From an uncultured Pelagibacteraceae bacterium (GTDB taxonomy: Bacteria; Pseudomonadota; Alphaproteobacteria; Pelagibacterales; Pelagibacteraceae), in contig CACASQ010000001.1 of NCBI GenBank assembly GCA_902535255.1, positions 62,001 through 126,000 on the forward strand: a stretch of DNA of 64,000 bases. The letters are read 5' to 3'. Within the stretch, counting starts at the first letter, position 1; each line of letters starts with the position of its first letter. Position numbers and translations under genes: made by a program. The notes beneath the pieces were generated by a model. That model searched no databases. It worked only from the letters and a program-made list of their open reading frames with translations, and was not told the origin of the DNA. Shown here piece after piece: positions 1 through 9,563 of this stretch.

Positions 1-1
1 A

Positions 2-622
2 TTTAAAACTGCAAAAAAAGATGCGATCTACGTAGATAATACTACTGCATCTGCAAATATTGCTAGAGAACTTTACAAAGTAGCAAAGTCAAAAGGATTT
101 GATTTCTTGGATGCCCCTATTTCAGGCGGACAAGCTGGAGCTGAAGGTGGAATTTTAACTGTTATGGTTGGTGGGGATGAAGCTCCTTTTAAAAAAGCTG
201 AACCAGTGATCGATTGCTACAGTAAAAAGATTAAACTTCTTGGTCCATCAGGAAGTGGCCAGTTAACTAAGATGGTTAACCAAATTTGTATTGCAGGCTT
301 AGTACAAGGATTGTCTGAAGCAATAAATTTTGGAATGAATGCAGGATTAAATATGCACGATGTAATTGAGGTAATTTCAAAGGGTGCAGCTCAATCTTGG
401 CAAATGGAAAATAGACATAAAACAATGATTGAAGATAAATTTGATTATGGTTTTGCAGTTGATTGGATGAGAAAAGATTTAAAAATAGCGATGGATGAAG
501 CTAAGAAAAATAACTCACCTTTACCTATTACAAAAATAATTGATGAATATTATGCAGAAGTACAAAAAATGGGTGGTCAAAGATGGGATACTTCAAGTTT
601 AATTAAAAGATTTAGAAAATAA
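2..622 (+). CDS. 3-hydroxyisobutyrate dehydrogenase-family NAD(P)-binding oxidoreductase, C-terminal part (5' truncated by window edge)
   Basis: Open frame continues upstream of the listed Met to base 2 (FKTAKKDAIYVDNTTASANIA...); DAPISGGQAGAEGG and GSGQLTKMVNQ motifs typical of beta-hydroxyacid dehydrogenases. Confidence 0.85.
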   Translation, partial: FKTAKKDAIYVDNTTASANIARELYKVAKSKGFDFLDAPISGGQAGAEGGILTVMVGGDEAPFKKAEPVIDCYSKKIKLLGPSGSGQLTKMVNQICIAGLVQGLSEAINFGMNAGLNMHDVIEVISKGAAQSWQMENRHKTMIEDKFDYGFAVDWMRKDLKIAMDEAKKNNSPLPITKIIDEYYAEVQKMGGQRWDTSSLIKRFRK

Positions 623-625
623 GTT

Positions 626-1234
626 GTGTCAGAAACAGTTAGTTACTACGAAGATTCAAAAGAGATAGAAAAGAAGATATGGGATCTTTTGTCTAATGCA
701 GTAAAAGACAGGTCATCAGAATTCAGAACACCTGTATTTATTTGCGGTAACGATAAAGATCTTGATGGAAGAGTTGTTGTTCTTAGAAAAGCAGATAAAC
801 AAAATAATTTTATTCAATACCATAGTGATATTAGATCTTCAAAAATTGAGAAAATAAAAAAAAATCCCAAATGTTCTATTTTGTTTTATGGCAAGGAAGA
901 AAAAATACAGCTTAGAGTTAAGGCTGAGTGCGAAGTTAATTACAACAATGATGTTACAAAAGAGTCTTGGGAAAAAACTGGCCATATTAGTAGAAAATGT
1001 TACTTGGTTACTAGTGGACCTGGAACAGAGTCTGAAAAACCAACCTCAGGGTTAGATAATAAATTTGATAATTTTGATTTTACTAAAGAAGAAAGTGAGG
1101 CCGGTTATAAAAACTTTTGTGTCATAAGATGCAACATTAAAAGCATTGAATGGCTCTATTTAGCAGCCAAAGGTCATCGAAGAGCAATAATTGATTTGAA
1201 TGGATCAAAAAAATTTACTTGGTTAATTCCCTAG
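626..1234 (+). CDS. pyridoxamine 5'-phosphate oxidase-like FMN-binding protein
   Basis: ORF 202 aa, GTG start; PNPOx-like split-barrel pattern (GRVVVLRKAD...IQYHSDIRSSKIEKIKKNPKCSILFYG). Confidence 0.7.
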   Translation: MSETVSYYEDSKEIEKKIWDLLSNAVKDRSSEFRTPVFICGNDKDLDGRVVVLRKADKQNNFIQYHSDIRSSKIEKIKKNPKCSILFYGKEEKIQLRVKAECEVNYNNDVTKESWEKTGHISRKCYLVTSGPGTESEKPTSGLDNKFDNFDFTKEESEAGYKNFCVIRCNIKSIEWLYLAAKGHRRAIIDLNGSKKFTWLIP

Positions 1235-2032
1235 TTTTTTTGTAACTTTTTCTTTTGTCGAGCCTAAATTAACTTCATCAAAATAAACAACCATATTTGG
1301 ATAGGGTTTATCTCCATGCTCCCTTTTCCATCCGCTTACGAATGTTTGATAAATTCCAAAATCTAGTCCGACACCTCTTTTAGTGTATGGCGTAATATTT
1401 TTTATATTCTCAGCATTTAGTATTAACTTGTTATTAATCCAAACTTTCATGAATCCATTTTCATCTCTTGAGTATCGAGCGTTAATTAGTACATCAGTCC
1501 ATTTTCCTCTCATATCATTTATCCTGATTGCCTTTTTCATTTCAACATACTCGCCACTCCACATTCTTCCTACTTCTAACCATTCACCACTTCTATCTGT
1601 AACCATAAGAATAGGTTTCCAGCCTTTTTCATAAAGTTGAGCAAAAGTAGTTCTAACAGGAGCTACTGATTGATATTCTTCGGGTAAATAAATAGATGCA
1701 GAATACCAATGATCTTTTTTACCCGTTTGATGTTTTTTGAATTGAAGCTCAGTTCTTTGTCTATCTTTTTTACAATCATCATGTCCGCTATCTTTACCGC
1801 AATCACCTAATCTTACCTCAAATCTGTAAGATTTTTTTCCGGATCTTACAGGATGACCATCTTTACTATTAGCTAAAGTTAGAGAATATTTTTTTTTGTG
1901 AGAGATAGTTTTTCTTTTTACCTCAGTATTAGAGACATCTTTACTGTTTTTAGCTTCTAAATCTGAAGAGCCTGATAATAAAATCGCAAATAAAAAAAAA
2001 CTATTTCTTATATTTTTTAATATTTTCAACAT
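1223..2032 (-). CDS. secreted polysaccharide lyase-like protein (heparin lyase I-like jelly roll)
   Basis: N-terminal signal-like segment; RFEVRLGDCG...DRQRTELQ, YLPEEY, YFDEV pattern resembling the PF14099-type polysaccharide lyase family. Confidence 0.6.
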   Translation of the reverse strand: MLKILKNIRNSFFLFAILLSGSSDLEAKNSKDVSNTEVKRKTISHKKKYSLTLANSKDGHPVRSGKKSYRFEVRLGDCGKDSGHDDCKKDRQRTELQFKKHQTGKKDHWYSASIYLPEEYQSVAPVRTTFAQLYEKGWKPILMVTDRSGEWLEVGRMWSGEYVEMKKAIRINDMRGKWTDVLINARYSRDENGFMKVWINNKLILNAENIKNITPYTKRGVGLDFGIYQTFVSGWKREHGDKPYPNMVVYFDEVNLGSTKEKVTKKLGN

Positions 2033-2504
2033 AGTCTCTGGCGTTTTCTTTAATATGTTTTATTTCTTCATCAGTAACTTGTCTAACTACTTTGCCAGGG
2101 CTTCCTAGGACAAGTGATCCGTCTGGAATAACTTTATTTTCTGTCACTAATGAATTAGCCCCGATGATACAATTTTTTCCAATCTTTGCTTTGTTTAAAA
2201 TAGTTGAACCTATTCCTATAATACAATCATCTGAAATTTCACATCCATGTAACATTACCATATGACCTACAGTAACTCCTTTTCCTACAATTGTAGGACA
2301 GCCTGGGTCTGTGTGTATTACGCTACCATCTTGAATGTTCGAACCTTCGCCAATAATAATTGGTTCTAAATCACCTCTTAAAGTTGCATTGAACCAAATA
2401 TTTGAATTCTTTTTTAATTCTACCCTGCCAATGATAACTGCATTAGAAGCTACCCAGCTGTCTGGATCAATTTTTGGAGTGTGACCATTAACATCGTAAA
2501 TCAT
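2001..2504 (-). CDS. gamma-carbonic anhydrase family / hexapeptide-repeat protein
   Basis: SNIWFNATLRGDLEPIIIGEGSNIQDGSVIHTDPG...HMVMLHGCEI, left-handed beta-helix repeats. Confidence 0.85.
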   Translation of the reverse strand: MIYDVNGHTPKIDPDSWVASNAVIIGRVELKKNSNIWFNATLRGDLEPIIIGEGSNIQDGSVIHTDPGCPTIVGKGVTVGHMVMLHGCEISDDCIIGIGSTILNKAKIGKNCIIGANSLVTENKVIPDGSLVLGSPGKVVRQVTDEEIKHIKENARDYVENIKKYKK

Positions 2505-2545
2505 AAATTTGCTGTAATGTATTATTAATTATCTTATAATATATT

Positions 2546-3103
2546 ATGGCTTTAACAAAGACACCAGTATGCGATTTTGAAAAAAAAGCTGAGGATTTCA
2601 AACTAAAATCAATAGAAAATAAAATAATCTCCCTTGATGATGTTAAAGGTGAAAAAGCTACACTTATTATGTTCATATGTAATCACTGCCCTTATGTAAA
2701 AGCTATTATTCGTGATTTAGCCCAGGATTGTAACGAGTTAAAAAAAGATGGGATTAACACTGTTGCAATCATGTCTAATGATACTAAAAATTATCCTGAA
2801 GACTCTTTCGATAATATGATTAAATTTGCAAAAACAAATAATTTTGGAGAGATAAATTATTTAATAGATGAAACACAAGAGATTGCAAGAAAGTACGGTG
2901 CAGTTTGTACACCTGATTTCTTTGGATACAATAAGGAATTAAAGCTTCAGTATCGAGGAAGATTTAGAGAGCTTAAAGATTTAAAACCTGTTTCAGCTGG
3001 AGATAGTGATTTAAAAATAGCGATGAAAATGATTTCTGAAACACAAGCTGGTCCAAAAGAACAAATTCCTAGTATGGGATGTAATATAAAGTGGTTTAAT
3101 TAA
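2546..3103 (+). CDS. thioredoxin-like family protein (AhpC/TSA/redoxin)
   Basis: CNHCPYVKAI motif, thioredoxin-like fold pattern, 185 aa. Confidence 0.8.
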   Translation: MALTKTPVCDFEKKAEDFKLKSIENKIISLDDVKGEKATLIMFICNHCPYVKAIIRDLAQDCNELKKDGINTVAIMSNDTKNYPEDSFDNMIKFAKTNNFGEINYLIDETQEIARKYGAVCTPDFFGYNKELKLQYRGRFRELKDLKPVSAGDSDLKIAMKMISETQAGPKEQIPSMGCNIKWFN

Positions 3104-4188
3104 TGTTTTTAGTATCTACAAGAAATTTTCCTCCTGAACTTGGTGGAATGCAGAACCTAATGGAGGGTTTATCTAACGCTCTTACAAATCATGGTCCAGT
3201 CAAGGTTTTTGCGGACAACCATGAGGATGCTATTGAATATGATCAAAATTCTAAATTAAATATAGAAAGAATTTCAGGTTTTAAAATATTTAGAAAGTAC
3301 AGAAAAGCTAATTTAGTAAAAGATTTTATTAAAAAAAATCAAATACGTGCATGTTTTTTTGATCATTGGAAAAGTATTGAAAATATTGATTTAGAAATCC
3401 TCAAGAAAACAAAATCTTTTTGCTTAATTCACTCTAAGGAAATAAATCATCCTGTTGGTTCTTCTTTAAATAAAAGAGTTTTAAAATCTTTAGGAAAAGC
3501 AGATTTTGTAATTGCAAATTCAAAATTTACTAAAGAATTAGGTTTTAAACTTGGAATAAAGGACATTCATATCATTAATCCTGGTTGTAACTATCCTATT
3601 GATGTTAATGAAACAGCAAAACAATTTTCTAAAAATATTTATGCTAATGCATCACCAAAGTTAATTACTATTTCTAGATTAGATGGGCGTAAAAGCCATC
3701 AAAATATTTTAATGTCAATCAAAAATCTTATACCAAAATTTCCAAATTTAAAATATGTATCAATTGGTGATGGGGATGAAAGAAAAAATCTTGAGAAATT
3801 AAGAAAAGAATTAGGTTTAGAAAAAAATGTCGAATTAATTTTTAGCTCTACAGAACAAGAAAAAGTTGGTTTACTTGAACAATCAGATGTATTCGTAATG
3901 CCTTCAGTTGTTTATAAAAAATCGGTTGAGGGATTTGGTATTACTTATATTGAAGCTGCATCTTACGGGAAGCCATCAATTGGAGGTATTTATGGCGGTG
4001 AAGGAGATGCAATAAAATCTGGTTTAACAGGATATCTTTGTAATGGTAACGACTTAAATGCTATTTACGATACACTCTTAAAAATTTTATCAAACGAAAA
4101 ATATAAAGAACTCGGTGCTAATGCTTTTGAATTTTCCAAAGGCTTTGCTTGGAATAAAATTATCAAAAATTACATTAATTTAATTTAA
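3103..4188 (+). CDS. glycosyltransferase family 4
   Basis: 361 aa; PELGGMQNLMEGL and GFGITYIEAASYGKPSIGG motifs. Confidence 0.85.
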   Translation: MFLVSTRNFPPELGGMQNLMEGLSNALTNHGPVKVFADNHEDAIEYDQNSKLNIERISGFKIFRKYRKANLVKDFIKKNQIRACFFDHWKSIENIDLEILKKTKSFCLIHSKEINHPVGSSLNKRVLKSLGKADFVIANSKFTKELGFKLGIKDIHIINPGCNYPIDVNETAKQFSKNIYANASPKLITISRLDGRKSHQNILMSIKNLIPKFPNLKYVSIGDGDERKNLEKLRKELGLEKNVELIFSSTEQEKVGLLEQSDVFVMPSVVYKKSVEGFGITYIEAASYGKPSIGGIYGGEGDAIKSGLTGYLCNGNDLNAIYDTLLKILSNEKYKELGANAFEFSKGFAWNKIIKNYINLI

Positions 4189-5117
4189 TTTAATTTAGAT
4201 TTTACTTTTTCTATGACGGTTTCAACTGTTAAATTATTTAGATTTTCAACAGTAATTGCTTTAAAATTAAAATTTTCGATACTTACTTTCGTTGCAGTCG
4301 TGTGACTTCCAAAAAGTACAATTCCAGCTTTATCTAAATGTGAGGCTATATGAGCAGGTCCTGTATCATTTGCAATGATAAATTTAGCGTTACTTATTAA
4401 AGATACTAAAGTTTTAATATTAATTGGCTGATTATTATCTAAAACTACTTTAGCATTCATCGCATTTGCTTCATCAATTTCGTCTGGTCCTGGAGCCAAT
4501 AGAATTGGATATTTATTTTTATAATCTTGTTTTAGTCGTAAAATTAAATCTTTGAAAAAAGGCCATTTTTTTTTTGGAAGTTTTTTTGAACAAAAAGGAA
4601 ATAATAAAATGTAGTCATTATTTGCATATTGTTTTTTTAACCTGGAGATATCTGATATAGCCCAATTTAAGTCTATATTTTTTACAAATTCAGTTTGAAT
4701 GCCACTTTTTTTTAATTGAATTTCCATTCTATCAAGAACAGGATCTTTGTCGAAATCACTCTTTTTTTGACCTGGCTCTAAGGAGGTTTCAGTGGATGAC
4801 CATTCAACGCTTTTTAAAATAAATCTTTTATAAAATTTAGTTCTGCTTGAGTTTTGTAAATCAAAGATTTTTGTAAAATTATATTTTGCTAGATTTTTTT
4901 TCAAATTATTTAAATAGAATAAATTCCATCTAGGCAACCTTTTATCTATTATGACTCCATCTAGATAAGGGCATTCTGACATAAAAATAGCGTAAGGCTG
5001 AGCTGTTAGTAAAAAAACTTTTCTATTTTTGTAAAAATTTTTTATATCTTTTATAGCTCCATTTGCTTGAATTAAATCACCTAAAGAACCATGTTTTATT
5101 ATTAATATATTTGACAT
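4185..5117 (-). CDS. glycosyltransferase family 9 (heptosyltransferase-like)
   Basis: IIKHGSLGDLIQANGAIKDIK; FIIANDTGPAHIASHL; LFGSHT. Confidence 0.85.
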   Translation of the reverse strand: MSNILIIKHGSLGDLIQANGAIKDIKNFYKNRKVFLLTAQPYAIFMSECPYLDGVIIDKRLPRWNLFYLNNLKKNLAKYNFTKIFDLQNSSRTKFYKRFILKSVEWSSTETSLEPGQKKSDFDKDPVLDRMEIQLKKSGIQTEFVKNIDLNWAISDISRLKKQYANNDYILLFPFCSKKLPKKKWPFFKDLILRLKQDYKNKYPILLAPGPDEIDEANAMNAKVVLDNNQPINIKTLVSLISNAKFIIANDTGPAHIASHLDKAGIVLFGSHTTATKVSIENFNFKAITVENLNNLTVETVIEKVKSKLN

Positions 5118-5163
5118 TATTATTTCGAAGTATATTTAATAATTAATATAGTCAAATATTAAT

Positions 5164-5559
5164 ATGAGTAGAAAAATGGACAAAATTTTGGCAGAAATAT
5201 CAGCTGGAGAATTAATAGATAAAATTACCATTTTAGAAATCAAAAAAGAAAAAATAATTAATAAAGAAAAATTGATAGAGGTAAATAAAGAGTTAATTTC
5301 ATTAAATGAAACTTTAAAAAAATCGATTAATAATGAAAGTAAAATTTTAAGTTTTAAGAATGATTTAAAAAACATAAATTTAAAACTTTGGAATATTGAG
5401 GACGGAAAAAGATTTGCTGAAAAAAATAATAAATTTGATGAAAAATTTATCGAACTTGCCAGAAGTGTTTATAAATTTAATGACGAAAGAGCAAAAATCA
5501 AATTAGCAATTAACAATGCTCTTGGATCAAATATAAAAGAGGTAAAATCTTACGAATAG
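5164..5559 (+). CDS. DUF6165-like protein
   Basis: KILAEISAGELIDKITILEIKKEKI motif, 131 aa, beside GT genes. Confidence 0.6.
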   Translation: MSRKMDKILAEISAGELIDKITILEIKKEKIINKEKLIEVNKELISLNETLKKSINNESKILSFKNDLKNINLKLWNIEDGKRFAEKNNKFDEKFIELARSVYKFNDERAKIKLAINNALGSNIKEVKSYE

Positions 5560-6357
5560 TTAGTCGCCCCTTAAACTAGGTATTCTTAACCTAAGATTTT
5601 TTGATAATTTAGGATTTACAGCAGTTGTAATCACGCCCTCTGATTTTTTTAACTCTTTTAATATTTTTCCATCTGGAGAAATTATTAATGAATGTCCAAA
5701 AGTTTTTCTTCCGTTATAATGTGTCCCGCCCTGCGCAGGGGCGAAAACATAACAAAAATTTTCTATAGCTCTAGCTTTTAATAATGAATGCCAATGTTTC
5801 TTGCCTGTAGTCTCAGTGAAGGCAGATGGAACAGTTAAAAATAATGATCCCGCCTTAGCCAGTTTTCTATATAGAATTGGAAATCTAAGGTCATAACAAA
5901 TAGTTAGACCGATTTTTCCCCAAGGTAAGTTAAAAGTCTTTATTTTGTTTCCTGGATAAAAACTCTTTGACTCAAAATATTTCTCTTTTTTACTTAAAAC
6001 AACGTCGTACATGTGAATTTTATCATAGTAGGTTCTTATTCTCCCACTCTTATCAATTAAAACAGATCTATTAACTAATTTATTTTTTGAAATCTTAATT
6101 ATTAAAGATCCTATCAAAATCCATTTCTTATATTTTTTTGCAAGTTTTTTAATTCCATTTAGATAAATATCATTTTGCATTGACGTACAAACTTTTAGCA
6201 ATTCTTTTTTATTTAAAGAGAAATGTGACGAAACTTCTGGAGTAACGATGAAATCAGTTTTTTGCTTTACCGCTTTAATTATAAGTTTTGACGTTGTATC
6301 TAAATTACTATGAATATTGTTATTTGATCTTAGCTGAATGCAAGAAACACGAAACAT
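5560..6357 (-). CDS. carbon-nitrogen hydrolase (Nit1/deaminated-glutathione-amidase-like nitrilase superfamily)
   Basis: Glu/Lys/Cys triad context (VTPEVSS, KIHMYDV, GLTICYDLRFP); TGKKHWHSLLKARAIENFCYVFAPAQGG. Start taken at MFRVSCIQL, which overlaps the upstream stop by 1 nt, instead of the longer ORF start. Confidence 0.8.
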   Translation of the reverse strand: MFRVSCIQLRSNNNIHSNLDTTSKLIIKAVKQKTDFIVTPEVSSHFSLNKKELLKVCTSMQNDIYLNGIKKLAKKYKKWILIGSLIIKISKNKLVNRSVLIDKSGRIRTYYDKIHMYDVVLSKKEKYFESKSFYPGNKIKTFNLPWGKIGLTICYDLRFPILYRKLAKAGSLFLTVPSAFTETTGKKHWHSLLKARAIENFCYVFAPAQGGTHYNGRKTFGHSLIISPDGKILKELKKSEGVITTAVNPKLSKNLRLRIPSLRGD

Positions 6358-7397
6358 TACTTCATTATAGATGAAGCAAAATTCCAATTACAATCGAAAC
6401 TGGGTATATAAGCTCCTGATATTTTTACATTTCCAAAACTTTTTTCTAAAACTTTGCACCAGTTTTCAACTTGTTTCGGTTTTTTGTCATGACTTCCTAC
6501 CTGGGCGGTAATAATACCACCTTTTTTGAGAATTCTTTTGAGCCCTTTCATATTTTTTTTTGCAAGATCTATGCAATATTGGTCATCATTTAAATCGACA
6601 AATATTTTGTCGTATTTAGAGTCTTCGATTTCTTTAATGCTCTTAAATGCATCGCCCCAAAAAGTTTTAATTTTATTACTTTTTTTAACTTTAGAACAAA
6701 CTTTTGGTAAATGTCGATAGCATACATCTACTATTTCGGGATCAAGTTCAAACCAATCTATATAATTAGAATTATTTTCTAAACAAGCTCTAGCTACTCC
6801 TCCGTCTCCGCCACCTATAATAGCTACATTATTATTTTTTTTGCTTAAATCATAACTGGATTTAAAAAAATTAGAACTGTAAATTTTTTCATCTTTTTCA
6901 GCTACTTGAATTTCATGATCAATGAATAAAGCGTGACCAAATTCTTCTAGATCCATAATTTCGACGAATTGACCGACTTTAGATGTAAATTTTTCTAATA
7001 CATTTTTGACTACATAATACTTTTTTTGGCCAGGAGAGCTGTAAATATCATCATACAAACCAATACTACTTCTATCAAAAGCGTTTGTGACAGCTCTTTC
7101 ATGAGCTATTTCTTTTCTTAAAATTTTTAGAGCTACTTTTGGATTTACTTTTCCGCAAGTAAAAAAATCAAAGCTTATCACACCTCTTTCAGGAAACGTA
7201 TGAAAACTAAAATGGCTTTCAGATAATAGTGCAACTAATGTAAAACCTTGAGGTTCAAATCGATGCGAAGCAACATTTAAAATTTGAACTTTTGCTGCTT
7301 TAGCTATTTTGTAAATTACTTTTTCGTAAAATTCTGGAGAATAATCTTTTTTTACACCGAGAAAGTCTATGGTAATGTGCTCTCCTACTTTAATCAT
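6357..7397 (-). CDS. fused S-adenosylmethionine decarboxylase - spermidine synthase
   Basis: N-terminal SpeD (LLSESHFSFHTFPERGVISFDFFTCG, Ser cleavage site) followed by SpeE (VAIIGGGDGGVARACLEN, KIFVDLNDDQY) in one 346-aa ORF. Confidence 0.9.
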   Translation of the reverse strand: MIKVGEHITIDFLGVKKDYSPEFYEKVIYKIAKAAKVQILNVASHRFEPQGFTLVALLSESHFSFHTFPERGVISFDFFTCGKVNPKVALKILRKEIAHERAVTNAFDRSSIGLYDDIYSSPGQKKYYVVKNVLEKFTSKVGQFVEIMDLEEFGHALFIDHEIQVAEKDEKIYSSNFFKSSYDLSKKNNNVAIIGGGDGGVARACLENNSNYIDWFELDPEIVDVCYRHLPKVCSKVKKSNKIKTFWGDAFKSIKEIEDSKYDKIFVDLNDDQYCIDLAKKNMKGLKRILKKGGIITAQVGSHDKKPKQVENWCKVLEKSFGNVKISGAYIPSFDCNWNFASSIMK

Positions 7398-7403
7398 TAT
7401 AAA

Positions 7404-8048
7404 CTATCCTTTTTTATAATTTTTAAATTTCCCTAAAACTATTTTCATTTCTTTTTTTGAAAGAATCTTAGGTATTCCAATTCTTATGGCATTTATATAT
7501 TGATGGCAAATATTTTCGATCTCCTGAGCGAGCTCAAAAGTCTTTTCTAAATTTTCTCCAAAAGCAACCTGACCGTGATTTGCCATTAAACACGCTGTTC
7601 TGTTTTTTAGAGCTTTAATTATATTTCTAGATAAATTTTTAGTTCCAAATGTTGCATATTTACTGCATTTAATATCCTCGCCTCCAGCAACTGCAACCAT
7701 GTAGTGAAAAGCTGGAATATTTTTTTGATGAGTTGAAAGAGCTGTAGCGCAAGTAGAATGGGCGTGAACTATAGCTTTAGCCTCTTTTTTATTCACATAA
7801 ATATCTTTATGAAATTTCCACTCAGATGATGGTTTACCTTTTTTTTTATCAAAAACTCCCTTCAAAGAAACAAAAACAATATCTTTTGTTTTCAGTGAGG
7901 AATATTTTCTTCCGGAAGGAGTAATATAAAATCCACTAACTCCTTTTTCTTTTGCTCTTACAGAAATATTTCCTGACCTTAATGCAGACAAGTTAGTAAC
8001 ATTTAATTTTTTTGAGTATTTGATTACTTCTGTTTTTAATTTTTTCAC
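7404..8048 (-). CDS. class II aldolase/adducin family protein, L-fuculose-phosphate aldolase-like (possible Ald2-type methylthioribulose-1-P aldolase)
   Basis: SGNISVR, ITPSG, PSSEWKFH, VHAHSTCATALS, IPAFHYMVAVAGG; next to mtnA. Confidence 0.8.
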   Translation of the reverse strand: MKKLKTEVIKYSKKLNVTNLSALRSGNISVRAKEKGVSGFYITPSGRKYSSLKTKDIVFVSLKGVFDKKKGKPSSEWKFHKDIYVNKKEAKAIVHAHSTCATALSTHQKNIPAFHYMVAVAGGEDIKCSKYATFGTKNLSRNIIKALKNRTACLMANHGQVAFGENLEKTFELAQEIENICHQYINAIRIGIPKILSKKEMKIVLGKFKNYKKG

Positions 8049-9115
8049 TTAAATAAATCCTTCAATCCTTTTTCTGATGCTTCACAGACTCCTTTTTCAG
8101 TAATTAAACCTGTTACAAACTTAGCAGGTGTCACATCAAATGCTAAATTCATTGCTTTACTATTTTTTGGATAAATTCTAACTTTTGAAATTTTATTGTC
8201 TTTATCTACGCCTTCAACATGAGATAATTCTTCTGAGTCTCTCTCTTCAATTGGAATTTGTTTGTGGTCTTTTGTTTTCCAGTCAATAGTTGAACTTGGA
8301 AGCGCTACATAAAAAGGCACATTGTTTTCTTTAGCGGCTAAAGCTTTTAAATAAGTTCCAATTTTATTACAAACATCCCCATTTGAAAGTGTTCTATCAG
8401 TCCCTACAATACACAAATCAACTTGACCTCTCTGCATAAGAATTCCTCCTGCGTTGTCGGTAATTACTGTATTAGAAATTCCTTCCTCGTTTAATTCATA
8501 AGATGTTAAATTTGCTCCTTGATTTCTTGGTCTTGTTTCATCAACCCATACATGAACTTTAATTCCTTTTTGGTGAGCATGGTAAATTGGTGAGGTGGCT
8601 GTGCCCCAGTCTATTGTTGCAAGCCATCCAGCGTTACAATGTGTAAGAATATTTACTATATTTTTTTTTTTATTAGCAATTTTTTCAATTATTTTTAAAC
8701 CGTTTAATCCAATATATTTACAAAATTTAATATCCTCTTCTGTTATTGCTTTTGCTTCTTCTAAAGCTATTTTCAAAATATCTGCTTCATTCATTCCAGT
8801 TAACTTTTTCATCATTCTTTCCACTGCCCACTTAAGATTAATTGCTGTAGGCCTTGATGCAATTAATTCCTCACTGGATTTTTTAAGATATGATAAATCA
8901 TTCTTCTCAATTATCGATAAAACTAAACCATAGGCTGCTGTTGCGCCGATTAATGGTGCTCCTCTCACTTCCATAGATTTGATAGCATTAATTGCATCTT
9001 TAACTGTCTTTAAATCCTTTATTAAAAATTGGTGGGGGAGTTTAGTTTGATCAATTATTTTGACTAAATTTTTTTCAAACCAAATAGTTTTGTAAGATTT
9101 TCCATCTATTTTCAT
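8045..9115 (-). CDS. mtnA: S-methyl-5-thioribose-1-phosphate isomerase
   Basis: VRGAPLIGATAAYG; LTHCNAGWLATIDWGTATSPIYHA; RPRNQGANLTSYEL; GTDR. Confidence 0.93.
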   Translation of the reverse strand: MKIDGKSYKTIWFEKNLVKIIDQTKLPHQFLIKDLKTVKDAINAIKSMEVRGAPLIGATAAYGLVLSIIEKNDLSYLKKSSEELIASRPTAINLKWAVERMMKKLTGMNEADILKIALEEAKAITEEDIKFCKYIGLNGLKIIEKIANKKKNIVNILTHCNAGWLATIDWGTATSPIYHAHQKGIKVHVWVDETRPRNQGANLTSYELNEEGISNTVITDNAGGILMQRGQVDLCIVGTDRTLSNGDVCNKIGTYLKALAAKENNVPFYVALPSSTIDWKTKDHKQIPIEERDSEELSHVEGVDKDNKISKVRIYPKNSKAMNLAFDVTPAKFVTGLITEKGVCEASEKGLKDLFK

Positions 9116-9558
9116 TTTCTTTTATCCATCTTTCTCAATCTTTTTCTTAATTGTGGACTTAGTGACTTGAGCCATTTTTTTTCCTGCCCTGATTTTGGCA
9201 AAACCTCTCCGTATTCAACCATTTGATCTGGTAATAAATCCTCTAAATAGACCCATACAAAGTCGCTACGCAGCTTAGTATTTTTTATTAAAATTTTTCT
9301 TAATCCAAGTATCAATTTTTTTTTTACCTTTGAGCTTCTCCCTGATCTTATTTGTCCATTTAAAAAAATTTCTTTGCTCTTTACTAATTTTCCACCCATA
9401 TAATGACAATATTTTACATTTTTTTCGAAAATTACTTGAGCAAAAAAATTATTAGCTCCTGTAAATTTACTGTGTGTCATAGTTATATCTTTAGCTATAA
9501 AATTTTTTTGTTTTTGCGATAGATTAAGATTTGTATATTTTACAATGTATGTGGGCAT
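9112..9558 (-). CDS. tautomerase-superfamily protein with N-terminal Pro1
   Basis: 148 aa starting MPTYIVKYTNLNLSQKQKNFIAKDITMTHSKFTG, 4-OT/cis-CaaD-like pattern; sits between mtnA and mtnP. Confidence 0.7.
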   Translation of the reverse strand: MPTYIVKYTNLNLSQKQKNFIAKDITMTHSKFTGANNFFAQVIFEKNVKYCHYMGGKLVKSKEIFLNGQIRSGRSSKVKKKLILGLRKILIKNTKLRSDFVWVYLEDLLPDQMVEYGEVLPKSGQEKKWLKSLSPQLRKRLRKMDKRK

Positions 9559-9563
9559 TTAAA

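Noticed and set aside
4183-4200. TTTAATTTAATTTAATTTAATTTAG short tandem repeat between convergent genes
   Set aside because: Low-complexity AT repeat at overlapping gene ends; explained by the coding of both C-termini and composition.
5560-6387. Longer nitrilase ORF overlapping speD-speE by 31 nt
   Set aside because: MFRVSCIQL matches the usual nitrilase N-terminus and gives a 1-nt overlap.
8595-8933. 112-aa plus-strand ORF opposite mtnA
   Set aside because: Shadow ORF; mtnA motifs on the minus strand are unambiguous.
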